The position numbers and the translations under genes were made by a program. Shown in pieces: positions 27,645-35,266 of a DNA stretch of 64,000 nucleotides. The DNA comes from Empedobacter sedimenti (GTDB lineage Bacteria > Bacteroidota > Bacteroidia > Flavobacteriales > Weeksellaceae), in NCBI RefSeq assembly GCF_030005555.1, contig NZ_JASCQG010000003.1, forward strand, positions 124,001 through 188,000. Reading direction: 5' to 3'. The stretch's first letter is position 1; each line of letters begins with the position of its first letter. The notes beneath the pieces are model-generated. The model was not told the origin of the DNA. It saw only the letters and a list, made by a program, of their open reading frames with translations, and searched no databases.

Positions 27645-28553
27645 TTATAGATCAAAAATCCCTTGTTTCGGAATTTTTTTTATATCTATTACTTTGGTTA
27701 TTATATATGATCTATTTTCATAAGTCTTTCCAATTTCGTTATAAACTTGTAATACATTCATATTTACAATCATTAAATCTCCATTTGAAAATTGTAGACT
27801 TCCATTTTTAATTTTCTCAAAAAAAGCTTGGTCTTTAATATTAGCAGAAATTTTCATTCCATTAGTATCAAAAAACTGCCATTTATATTTACTATCAAAC
27901 ACAATTTTGAAAATACTTAATGAAATATTCTTAGATATTTTTGTTCTTTCCTTTTGAACTTCTTCTACATCTTCTGATTCTGGAATTAAGTTTCTCATCA
28001 TTTTAGGAAATTCATTTCTAGCAATTTTTATTGCATCTTCTGAAGTTTTAAATGCTATACCTTCAACCTCTGAATGCTCATTCAAATTATTAAAAGTATT
28101 ATTTACTGTAATATTAATTATTGGATTATAAATTGCTAAATCTCTTAAATTGTTATTTATGATTTTTACTTCTCCTGAATTATTTTCAACATTATATTCA
28201 TTATCATTTATTGGCTCAATTTTTTTGGGTTTATCACCTCCTAAAAATTGTTTAATTGAAAATATATCAGATAGTGAAGAGATTATTGCTCCTGCAAGTT
28301 CAATATTTTCTTTATTTAAGTAACTATAAATCGTCTGTGAAAGTGCTGGATCTAAACCTAATCCAAAAAGTATATCAAAACTTCCTTTTTGAAAAGTTTC
28401 TACTTTAAGTTCTAGTTCATTACCTATATTTAATTTATTTACAATTTCAGTAATAATTATATTTAAATCAATGATTATTTCCGATAAAAGTTTTGCATTC
28501 ACTGAATGACTTTCTCCTTCTAATTTAAAATTAAATTCTTGAATTGATTTCAT
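27645..28553 (-). CDS. Uncharacterised 302-aa protein, possible foreign gene
   Basis: I do not recognise this protein with confidence. The N-terminal third (FKLEGESHSVNAKLLSEIIIDLNIIITEIVNK, and ELELKVETFQKGSFDILF) looks like a small alpha+beta domain. A hydrophobic-plus-Gly stretch near residues 65-95 may be a buried helix. The Asn-rich centre (IINNNLRDLAIYNPIINITVNNTFNNL) separates it from a C-terminal beta-rich part ending YIITKVIDIKKIPKQGIFDL. This two-part shape resembles hypothetical proteins of mobile islands, but I see no integrase nearby. It is visibly richer in A+T and in Asn and Ile than its neighbours. It is monocistronic. Confidence 0.6.
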   Translation of the reverse strand: MKSIQEFNFKLEGESHSVNAKLLSEIIIDLNIIITEIVNKLNIGNELELKVETFQKGSFDILFGLGLDPALSQTIYSYLNKENIELAGAIISSLSDIFSIKQFLGGDKPKKIEPINDNEYNVENNSGEVKIINNNLRDLAIYNPIINITVNNTFNNLNEHSEVEGIAFKTSEDAIKIARNEFPKMMRNLIPESEDVEEVQKERTKISKNISLSIFKIVFDSKYKWQFFDTNGMKISANIKDQAFFEKIKNGSLQFSNGDLMIVNMNVLQVYNEIGKTYENRSYIITKVIDIKKIPKQGIFDL

Positions 28554-28612
28554 TTACGTTTCGTTTAGAATATTCAGGTATCACCAAAAATATAAACAAT
28601 AAAGGTATAAAT

Positions 28613-28646
28613 CAAAAAAAATGCTCAACTAAAAATTAGTTGAGCA
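28613..28646 (-). terminator. Terminator of the DigH/YngK-like gene
   Basis: GCTCAACTAA and TTAGTTGAGC form a strong stem, with T residues following on the minus strand. It lies 26 bp past the stop codon at 28672. Confidence 0.8.
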
Positions 28647-28671
28647 TTTATATTTCAAAGAAATATTATTC

Positions 28672-30288
28672 TTAATTAATTTTTTCAGCAACGTAATCAC
28701 TTTCGTTTCCTAAACGGTCTACAGCTTTTAACGCAACAGCATTCAGGTTTTTACCATCTTTATATTTTGAGACAGCTTGCTTTAATTTTGAACCTTCAAT
28801 AATCGTTGTTTCCCAATCGTTGTTATAGCGCGTATACAAAATCCATTTGGCAACATTAGAAGATGTTTTGTTATCATTCCAATTCATCACAACTTCAGAC
28901 GAAGTCTTACTTACAAACAAACTTGGTTTCGCCAAACGATCTGATTTAATCCAATTCATAGAAGGAATTAAAGCTTTATTTTTATACGGACCTTCTTTTA
29001 GATAAGATAACATCGACGGATTTTTTGATAATCCAGCAATACTCCAGTGAATTACACCTACATTATTTTGTAAAATATCGCCCGCCATTTTTACTTGATT
29101 CGTAATCTCTGTTGTACGATCTGATACTTTAACTTCTACCGTATTAAGCCCCGGCCAAAGGTGACGATTGTGTGTGTTTTCTGACTTCCACCATTCTAAC
29201 AACTTAGGAAAACTTTGCCCTGTCGAATTAATTGGCCAATACAATTGAGGCGAAAAATAATCTACCCAACCTTTGTTTAACCATAATTTTGCATCTGCAT
29301 ACAATTCGTCGTACTGAGAAGAACCTGTAATTCCTGCAGGATAACCTGGTTTCCAAATTCCGAAAGGACTAATTCCGAATTTAACAAAAGGCTTCTCTGC
29401 TTTAATTTCTTTATAAATACGTTCTATAATTGTATTTACATTTTCACGACGCCAATCTGCTCTGGATAAATTTCCTCCATTATTTTTGTAAACATTCCAA
29501 GTTGAATTATCTGGAAAATCTGCTCCACCATTGTAAGATGCGTACGGATAAAAATAATCATCAAAATGAACTCCATCAATATCATAACGCGAAACAATAT
29601 CACGAACAACTTCTGATACGTGATCTTGCGTTTTCTTGTCTGCAGGATCAAACCAATACATTCCATTTTTCAATCTCACCACATTGTTTGGCGATCTTTT
29701 AACCATAGATTCGCTCGTAACAGGACCTCCACTACTGTGATGTGCACGATATGGATTTAACCAAACATGCAACTCAATTCCACGCTTATGTGCCTCTTCT
29801 ACCCAAAACTCTAACGGATCATAATATGGCGAAGGAGCTTTTCCTTCTTCTCCAGTCAAAAAATATGACCAAGGCTCATAATTACTTTTATACAAAGCAT
29901 CAGCAGCTGGACGAACCTGAAAAATAACTGCATTAAAATTATTTGCTTCTAACATATCCAACAACTTTATCGCCTCATCTTTTTGTTGCGTCGTTGTTAA
30001 ATCTTTTTTAGAAGGCCAATTGATATTTGCTACAGACGCTACCCAAGCCGCACGAAACTCTCTGTTAACCTCAGGAAGTGTAACTTTAAAAGACTCATCT
30101 TTTACTTTAGAGGTCTCAGGTTTTGTTACTACAGTTTCGGTAGGTTTCTTAGTTTCGACAGGTTTTGGTGTAGTTGTTTCAACTTTTTTATAAACAATTT
30201 TCTGTGGCGTTTTATTCGTCGAACAAGACGATAAACCGATAGAAACAACTGTTAATAATGATAATATATAATTAGAATTTAATTTCAT
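28672..30288 (-). CDS. DigH/YngK-like GHL10 lipoprotein
   Basis: The 538-residue lipoprotein (lipobox GLSSCSTN, Cys22) has a Thr/Pro/Lys-rich linker to residue 65. A glycosyl hydrolase-like 10 TIM-barrel follows: EFRAAWVASVANINWPS, AVIFQVRPAADALY, GIELHVWLNPYRAH, DIDGVHFDDYFYPY and VKFGISPFGIWKPGY. The same architecture is found in Bacillus YngK and E. coli DigH (YddW), which cleaves denuded peptidoglycan glycan strands. The DGVHFDDYF Asp pair is the probable catalytic region. The C-terminal 90 residues look like a fibronectin-like beta domain. A TAATTTTG promoter box precedes it. It fits the envelope-remodelling theme of neighbouring genes. Confidence 0.85.
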   Translation of the reverse strand: MKLNSNYILSLLTVVSIGLSSCSTNKTPQKIVYKKVETTTPKPVETKKPTETVVTKPETSKVKDESFKVTLPEVNREFRAAWVASVANINWPSKKDLTTTQQKDEAIKLLDMLEANNFNAVIFQVRPAADALYKSNYEPWSYFLTGEEGKAPSPYYDPLEFWVEEAHKRGIELHVWLNPYRAHHSSGGPVTSESMVKRSPNNVVRLKNGMYWFDPADKKTQDHVSEVVRDIVSRYDIDGVHFDDYFYPYASYNGGADFPDNSTWNVYKNNGGNLSRADWRRENVNTIIERIYKEIKAEKPFVKFGISPFGIWKPGYPAGITGSSQYDELYADAKLWLNKGWVDYFSPQLYWPINSTGQSFPKLLEWWKSENTHNRHLWPGLNTVEVKVSDRTTEITNQVKMAGDILQNNVGVIHWSIAGLSKNPSMLSYLKEGPYKNKALIPSMNWIKSDRLAKPSLFVSKTSSEVVMNWNDNKTSSNVAKWILYTRYNNDWETTIIEGSKLKQAVSKYKDGKNLNAVALKAVDRLGNESDYVAEKIN

Positions 30289-30308
30289 ATCAAGATTTAT
30301 AATATTTA

Positions 30309-30342
30309 CAAAATTAGTGAATACCCTTTACAATAGCCAAAA
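30309..30342 (-). promoter_or_regulatory. Minus-strand promoter of the DigH/YngK-like gene
   Basis: On the minus strand TTTTG (30338-30342) is followed after 21 bp by TAATTTTG (30309-30316). This matches the Bacteroidota TTTG/TAnnTTTG promoter, about 20 bp upstream of the start codon. Confidence 0.6.
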
Positions 30343-30391
30343 TAAATCAAATTTTAGCTTTTTATATACCAAAAATGAGCTAAAAAAAGGA

Positions 30392-30423
30392 TTTTGCTAA
30401 CTATTTCTTAAATAATACATTTG
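30392..30423 (+). promoter_or_regulatory. Promoter of the K+ channel gene (TTTTG-N19-TACATTTG)
   Basis: TTTTG at 30392-30396 and TACATTTG at 30416-30423 are 19 bp apart. This is the best full -33/-7 Bacteroidota promoter seen in the window. The start codon follows 17 bp downstream. Confidence 0.7.
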
Positions 30424-30439
30424 TACTAATTCTCAATTT

Positions 30440-30880
30440 ATGTTTTTAATTATTTGTATTGGTGTTTTAGTCATATGTTTTAACGTAGTGTTACAATCAA
30501 TCACAACGGTGTATTCGTTAAAATACCTTCATCGATTCAATTCCAAAAGAAATAAAGTTTCCATAAAAGAGGTTTTGATACAAATGTCCTTATCCATCTC
30601 TTTTCTTACTTTATTACATGGTTTTCAGTGTGTTATTTGGGCGTGTGTATTTTACTTCAATCCTGCTATTGATAATTTATACAATTTTAACGAGGCACTT
30701 TATTTTTCGTTAGTTACGTTTACAACAGTAGGTTATGGAGATGTTGTCATCGAAACGGAATGGAAACTCTTAGCTGGATTAGAAGCCATCAACGGAATTA
30801 TGATGGTAGGCTGGTCTACAGCTTTGATGTTTTCTTATTTACAGGTTATTCTGAAAAAAAATATTTCAAATAAAGATTAA
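30440..30880 (+). CDS. Two-helix potassium channel (Ion_trans_2 type)
   Basis: The 146-residue protein has a first helix at about 1-20, further hydrophobic segments at 46-72, a pore helix and selectivity filter TVGYGD at residues 96-101, and a final helix at about 110-135. TVGYGD is the canonical K+ filter. With no RCK domain or voltage sensor it probably acts as a simple tetrameric K+ channel. The first helix could instead make it a three-segment variant. The gene is monocistronic with a strong promoter. Confidence 0.85.
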   Translation: MFLIICIGVLVICFNVVLQSITTVYSLKYLHRFNSKRNKVSIKEVLIQMSLSISFLTLLHGFQCVIWACVFYFNPAIDNLYNFNEALYFSLVTFTTVGYGDVVIETEWKLLAGLEAINGIMMVGWSTALMFSYLQVILKKNISNKD

Positions 30881-30910
30881 AAAAAGTCCGTTACGTAACG
30901 GACTTTACTA
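30881..30910. terminator. Perfect-palindrome bidirectional terminator
   Basis: A 24-bp perfect inverted repeat, AAAGTCCGTTAC with its complement, is flanked by A- and T-rich tracts. It ends the K+ channel mRNA and, on the other strand, the DUF2911 mRNA after it crosses the nested inverted repeat. Confidence 0.75.
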
Positions 30911-30942
30911 TTTTAACCTTTTGTTCATTTTGAATTAAAATT

Positions 30943-31060
30943 CGTCAATTCGAGTGATTTTTAGAAACAAAGTGAATAAAAATTGTATCGAGAATAGAAT
31001 TTTATCTTTAAAAAACTATTCTCGATACAAAATTCTTGAAGAATTCCACTCGAACTGACG
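30943..31060. repeat. Nested inverted repeat, REP-like intergenic element
   Basis: The outer arms CGTCAATTCGAGTG (30943-30956) and CACTCGAACTGACG (31047-31060) are complementary at 13 of 14 positions. The inner arms TTGTATCGAGAATAG (30983-30997) and CTATTCTCGATACAA (31016-31030) pair perfectly over 15 bp. A further small hairpin, TTCTTGAAGAA, lies in the right arm. The spacers are unequal (26 and 16 bp). The element lies in the gap between two convergent transcripts and holds no ORF. From memory, similar CGTCAGTTCGAGTG sequences occur repeatedly in Flavobacteriia genomes, which would make it a dispersed palindromic element, but only one copy is seen here. Confidence 0.7.
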
Positions 31061-31101
31061 TTTTTATTTGATAAAATTATCAAAATGCACAACTGGTTAT
31101 T

Positions 31102-31836
31102 TTAATACTTTTCTTTTTCTAATTTTGTTTTCAATTCTTTGTAATAATCTGGTGCATTAGGATCTTTTTCTAAAGCTGTATTAACCCATTTTAATGCTTG
31201 ATTTTGATCTAACTTATTCGAATAATAAAAATTAGCTGAATTATAGAAATCTCTTGCAGATGAATTTTCATTCAATTGATCTCCAATCATTTTCAAAACG
31301 GTATTTATTGTATTGGTTTCAATATCAATTGTAACAGTCAAATTATCCCAAGCCAAAACCAAATTAGCAGATTTTTGCGTCACATTTGTAAAACGAATTT
31401 CAAAAGTTTCTGTTTTATTGTTCATCGATTTCGAAACTGAAGCTTTCACTTTCAAAGCAACATTAGATTCTTTCCATTCTTTCGGATTTCCCCAGTTTTT
31501 TGTGTCTTTGTAAAAAATCACATCCCATTCGTCTTTATTCGGAATTGTATAAAGCGCATATTCGCCCGCAGCCAACTCCTTACCATTTACTTTTATAGGT
31601 TGATCAAACTTAATAATTGTATTTTCATTGGCTCCAGTTCTCCAAACTTCTCCGTTCGGAACTAATTTTCCAAAAACTTTACGCCCACTTACATTTGGTC
31701 GATTATATTCGATCTCAAATTCAGTTAAACCAACTTTTTGTTCAATTTCGCTATGCGAACTTACTGCCGGAAATTTCATTTGTGCAAAAGCACAACTACC
31801 AATTAATAAAGCTAAAAGGGTTGATGTATTCTTCAT
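31102..31836 (-). CDS. DUF2911 family exported protein
   Basis: The 244-residue protein has a signal peptide (LLALLIGSCAFAQ). The DUF2911 domain follows: EIEYNRPNVSGRKVFGKLVPNGEVWRTGANENTII, then GKELAAGEYALYTIPNKDEWDVIFYK (residues about 40-110). The C-terminal 60 residues resemble a tetratricopeptide-like helical pair. DUF2911 has no established function. It begins directly at the base after the DUF5522 stop, so the two genes are cotranscribed. Confidence 0.88.
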   Translation of the reverse strand: MKNTSTLLALLIGSCAFAQMKFPAVSSHSEIEQKVGLTEFEIEYNRPNVSGRKVFGKLVPNGEVWRTGANENTIIKFDQPIKVNGKELAAGEYALYTIPNKDEWDVIFYKDTKNWGNPKEWKESNVALKVKASVSKSMNNKTETFEIRFTNVTQKSANLVLAWDNLTVTIDIETNTINTVLKMIGDQLNENSSARDFYNSANFYYSNKLDQNQALKWVNTALEKDPNAPDYYKELKTKLEKEKY

Positions 31837-31998
31837 TTATTTCTTATTTTTTATCTTATCTGTTTTTTTATCATAACCATACGGACAGTGTTTACATCCG
31901 CTTTTACAACAATAGCCACGACGTTTTAAGTATTGTTCCGTAAAAATTCGGAAACCTTCTGGAGATAAGTAATAATCTCCTTCTTCAAACTTTTTCAT
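31837..31998 (-). CDS. DUF5522 small Cys-rich protein, 53 aa
   Basis: The 53-residue product starts MKKFEEGDYYLSPEGFRIF and ends with the highly conserved GYCCKSGCKHCPYGYDKKTD motif. The CC-x3-C-x2-C arrangement with adjacent His suggests metal binding. This matches the DUF5522 family, found widely in Bacteroidota and of unknown function. The gene is short enough to be missed by length cut-offs. Its stop codon directly abuts the DUF2911 start codon, with no intervening base, so translation is probably coupled. Confidence 0.85.
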   Translation of the reverse strand: MKKFEEGDYYLSPEGFRIFTEQYLKRRGYCCKSGCKHCPYGYDKKTDKIKNKK

Positions 31999-32160
31999 TT
32001 CTTAATGAGGTGAAAATACAACTAAAAACATATTTCATTGATAGTAATCAACATGATTTTAATCGGCTTATTTTACTACTTAAAGTTACGAAATTTCTAA
32101 ATTTTTAAAACAATTTGAACTCAAAATCATTAATTTTGTCTAATAATCAAGATTTTTTGA

Positions 32161-32487
32161 ATGTTTGTAGTTATTTTGAGTCATTTGTTTCATAAAAACT
32201 TTGTCGGAATCACCATTTTTCCATTTATTTTTTTGAGAGATAAAAAGTTAAAGAATGATAAAGTTTTAATCAATCACGAAACGATACATATTATTCAGCA
32301 ACTCGAACTTTTGGTCGGATTATTCTATGCTTGGTATTTAATTGAATATGGAATTCGGCTAATTCAGTACAAAGATCAACACAAAGCGTATCGTAATATT
32401 AGTTTTGAACGCGAAGCTTATGCGAATGAACATGATTTGAATTATTTAAAAAAACGAAAATTTTATAGTTTTCTAAAATATATTTAA
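32161..32487 (+). CDS. Small membrane-associated protein with an HExxH motif
   Basis: The 108-residue protein has an HETIH sequence (residues about 40-44, in LINHETIHIIQQLELL). A hydrophobic helix (LLVGLFYAWYLIEYGIRLI) and a conserved FEREAYANEHDLNYL segment follow. The pattern HExxH plus a downstream ERExY/NEHD acidic cluster is like a minimal zinc-binding domain, so a metallopeptidase-like fold is plausible, but it is far shorter than known proteases. A similar short gene is found next to the PLP-deaminase gene in related genomes as far as I recall. It starts 1 bp before that gene. Confidence 0.7.
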   Translation: MFVVILSHLFHKNFVGITIFPFIFLRDKKLKNDKVLINHETIHIIQQLELLVGLFYAWYLIEYGIRLIQYKDQHKAYRNISFEREAYANEHDLNYLKKRKFYSFLKYI

Positions 32488-32488
32488 A

Positions 32489-33406
32489 ATGATTTGGAAC
32501 GATTATAAAGCTGAAATTCAAGAAATTGATTTATCTACAATTACCAATCAAGACCTTAAACTTTCTATTTTAAGAGAAGATTTAATTCACCCAGAAATCT
32601 CTGGTAATAAATTCAGAAAACTAAAATACAATTTCTTAGAAGCAGAAAAATTAGGTTTCAATCAACTACTTACATTTGGTGGAGCATTTTCTAATCATAT
32701 CGCGGCAACTGCAGCAGCAGGGAAATTACATGGTTTTAAAACGATTGGTCTTATTCGTGGCGAAGAATTAAAAGATAAAATAGACACAAATGCCACGCTT
32801 CGGTTTGCAAAAAAATGTGGAATGGAGTTGCATTTTATTTCACGCGAAACGTATCGAGAAAAAAGTAATTCGTTTTTTATTGAAGATTTGAAAAATAAAT
32901 TCCCTTCAACTTACGTTGTACCAGAAGGAGGCACAAATAATTTAGCCATAAATGGTTGTAAAGAAATTTTATTTGACCAATGTGACGAATTTAATTTTAT
33001 AGCTTCTGCAATAGGAACTGGTGGAACAATTGCTGGTTTGATAGAAGCATCAAAGCCTCATCAACACTTGCTTGGCTTCCCGAGTTTGAAAGGAGATTTT
33101 TTACAAAAAGAGGTAGAAAATCTAACAAAAAAAAGAAATTTTACTATTTTTAATGAATATCATTTTGGTGGATATGGAAAAGTTAACGAGGAATTAATTA
33201 ATTTTGTCAACTATTTCAAAAAAACAACTCAAATTCAATTAGATCCAATTTATACGGGAAAAATGGTTTTTGGTGTTTTACAATTAATTAAAAATCATTA
33301 CTTTAGTAATTCTTCTAAAATTCTGATGGTACACACAGGTGGTTTACAAGGAATTGAAGGAATGAATGAAAAATTAAAGTCAAAAAATAAAACAATTATA
33401 GCATGA
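32489..33406 (+). CDS. ACC deaminase / D-cysteine desulfhydrase family PLP enzyme
   Basis: The 305-residue fold-type II PLP enzyme carries SGNKFRKL, where Lys41 is the PLP lysine. FGGAFSNHIAATAAAGKLHG contains the Ser-Asn-His active-site loop, and AIGTGGTIAGLIEASK is the phosphate-binding loop. It could deaminate 1-aminocyclopropane-1-carboxylate or desulfhydrate D-cysteine; the family does not distinguish them from sequence alone. It follows the HExxH gene by 1 bp and overlaps the glucosaminidase gene by 4 bp, suggesting a three-gene operon. Confidence 0.88.
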   Translation: MIWNDYKAEIQEIDLSTITNQDLKLSILREDLIHPEISGNKFRKLKYNFLEAEKLGFNQLLTFGGAFSNHIAATAAAGKLHGFKTIGLIRGEELKDKIDTNATLRFAKKCGMELHFISRETYREKSNSFFIEDLKNKFPSTYVVPEGGTNNLAINGCKEILFDQCDEFNFIASAIGTGGTIAGLIEASKPHQHLLGFPSLKGDFLQKEVENLTKKRNFTIFNEYHFGGYGKVNEELINFVNYFKKTTQIQLDPIYTGKMVFGVLQLIKNHYFSNSSKILMVHTGGLQGIEGMNEKLKSKNKTIIA

Positions 33407-34476
33407 AAAAATTGTTATTCGTTTTTAGTTTTGTTACTGCAATCGCTTTACAAGCACAAGAAACAAGAGATGTAATTTACATCCGAAAACACGCTATTTT
33501 AGCAGTACAAGAAATGGAATTATACAAAGTTCCGGCAAGTATTACTTTAGCACAAGGTCTTTTAGAAACTGCAGGCGGTCAAAGTAAATTAGCGGATCAA
33601 GCAAATAATCATTTCGGTATAAAATGTAAAGGTTTGGACGAATGGCCAGCAGATTTACCTCGAATTTATCATGATGATGATGCACGTGGAGAATGCTTCC
33701 GATCGTACCAATCTGTTGAAGAAAGTTATCGCGATCATTCAAAATTTTTAGCTTTACGTCCTTATTACAAAGCTTTATTTAACTTAGATCCAAAAGACTA
33801 TAAAGCTTGGGCAAATGGTTTAAAAAAATCTGGTTACGCTACAGATTCTAAATATGCCCCAAAATTGATTTCGATAATTGAACGTTATAATCTAAATCAA
33901 TTTGATCAAGTTTCTTCCGAAGAAGTTTATGCTAAGTTGTTCTCTATGTACAACAATCAAGATGATTATTTATTGGCTAATAATTCTTCAAAATCATCTA
34001 AAAAATTTAATCAAAAAGAAGAAGTTGTTTTAGCTTCGTACAAACCGAAAGAAACTGAGACAGTTGTTGAAGAAGTAAAACCTACAAATAGAACAATTGA
34101 ATACGAAACACGTTCGGAGAATCCTACATTACGATTAAAAAGACATAAAAATAATATTCCTTACGTTGTAGCTTTAGCTGGAGAAACAATTGCTTCAATC
34201 TCTAAAACATACAACAAAGTTCCTGCAGAAGTGGCTGGTTTCAATGAAATACAAATGGGATCGAAATTAAAAGATGGTCAAATTGTATTTTTTGGAAAAA
34301 AGAAAACAAAAGGTTCTGATTACGCCTACATGGTACAAGAAGGAGACGACATGTACTCGATTTCGCAACGTTTTGGTGTAAAAATTAGTAGTTTGTATAA
34401 ATTAAATAATATGGAGCCAGGTGAACAGCCAAAGGTTGGGAAACGTATTAATTTGAAAACAAAAGTGAGAAGTTAA
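33403..34476 (+). CDS. Secreted glucosaminidase with LysM repeats
   Basis: The 357-residue protein has a signal peptide (MKKLLFVFSFVTAIALQAQE) and a glucosaminidase domain of about 140 residues (VPASITLAQGLLETAGGQSKLADQANNHFGIKCK, then FRSYQSVEESYRDHSKFL). Two LysM-type modules follow, at about 250-300 and 305-357 (YMVQEGDDMYSISQRFGVKISSLYKLNNM). It would cleave peptidoglycan glycan strands during growth or division. The catalytic Glu is in LLETAGGQS. It overlaps the upstream PLP gene by 4 bp, an operon arrangement, and ends at a strong terminator. Confidence 0.9.
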   Translation: MKKLLFVFSFVTAIALQAQETRDVIYIRKHAILAVQEMELYKVPASITLAQGLLETAGGQSKLADQANNHFGIKCKGLDEWPADLPRIYHDDDARGECFRSYQSVEESYRDHSKFLALRPYYKALFNLDPKDYKAWANGLKKSGYATDSKYAPKLISIIERYNLNQFDQVSSEEVYAKLFSMYNNQDDYLLANNSSKSSKKFNQKEEVVLASYKPKETETVVEEVKPTNRTIEYETRSENPTLRLKRHKNNIPYVVALAGETIASISKTYNKVPAEVAGFNEIQMGSKLKDGQIVFFGKKKTKGSDYAYMVQEGDDMYSISQRFGVKISSLYKLNNMEPGEQPKVGKRINLKTKVRS

Positions 34477-34494
34477 TCTTCTATCAAGTATAAT

Positions 34495-34527
34495 AAAAAA
34501 AGCTTCCTGATTTGGAAGCTTTTTTTA
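34495..34527. terminator. Bidirectional terminator
   Basis: AAGCTTCC and GGAAGCTT form a stem flanked by A-run and T-run, between two convergent genes. Confidence 0.85.
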
Positions 34528-34534
34528 TATCTAT

Positions 34535-35119
34535 TTATTTCATCATTTTGAAAATATCAACCAATTGCTGATTAATTTCTCCTGTTTGATAATCCATCGG
34601 TGCAGGCGCACGATCAATCATAATATTTCCTTCTTTATCTAAAATGATAAAAGTTGGGATATATTCTATCTTATAATCAAAACCGAAATTACTTTCTCTA
34701 CCAGCAAATAACTGCACCCCAGACATCTGATTTTCTCTCACCATTTTTTCCCAAACTGGCTTGTCTTCTAACTTATCCAAAGAGATACTTACAAAATGAA
34801 TGGGAGCATCACGAAACTGTTCTTCTAATTGTTTCATAAACGGAATTTGTACTTTACAAGGTCCACACCACGTTGCCCAAATATCTATATACACATACTT
34901 ACCTTTGAAATCAGCTAAATCAAAACGTTTTCCGTTAATATCAGATAAAGAAAAATCAGGTGCTTTTACCAGTTCTTTCGGAATTTCAGTTTCAGGCGAT
35001 TCTTTTTTTGCAACAGAATCAATCTTTTCTATTTCAGTAGATTCTTCATTTTTTTGTTCGGATTTATTACAACTAAAAAGTGTAAAAATAGCGGACAAAA
35101 TTAGTAGTTTCGTTCTCAT
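34535..35119 (-). CDS. TlpA/ResA-like thioredoxin-fold lipoprotein
   Basis: The 194-residue lipoprotein (lipobox LFSCNKS, Cys17) has a Glu/Lys-rich linker and then a thioredoxin fold. The active site is WATWCGPC, Cys85 and Cys88, and the cis-Pro region is YIPTFIILD. It resembles TlpA/ResA-type thiol-disulfide reductases acting in the periplasm, for example on cytochrome c maturation or cell-wall proteins. No partner DsbD or CcmG-type cluster lies nearby. The gene is monocistronic. Confidence 0.88.
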   Translation of the reverse strand: MRTKLLILSAIFTLFSCNKSEQKNEESTEIEKIDSVAKKESPETEIPKELVKAPDFSLSDINGKRFDLADFKGKYVYIDIWATWCGPCKVQIPFMKQLEEQFRDAPIHFVSISLDKLEDKPVWEKMVRENQMSGVQLFAGRESNFGFDYKIEYIPTFIILDKEGNIMIDRAPAPMDYQTGEINQQLVDIFKMMK

Positions 35120-35217
35120 TCAATTATTTCTTTAATGAAGATTGGTTCTTAATCATTATTTCAATTGTCAAAAATAGACATTAAAAGTTATCAATTTCAT
35201 AAAATACGTCATTATAC

Positions 35218-35249
35218 TTGACAAAGGGGTATCTGAGGTCGTATATTTG
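35218..35249 (+). promoter_or_regulatory. Promoter of queA (TTG-N21-TATATTTG)
   Basis: TATATTTG (35242-35249) matches the -7 box and TTG (35218-35220) lies 21 bp upstream. The queA start follows 17 bp after. Confidence 0.6.
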
Positions 35250-35266
35250 CAAAAAATTGTACCATT

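Noticed and set aside
29436-29702. Overlapping frames within the DigH/YngK-like gene
   Set aside because: They lie in a strongly conserved TIM-barrel region and have no motifs.
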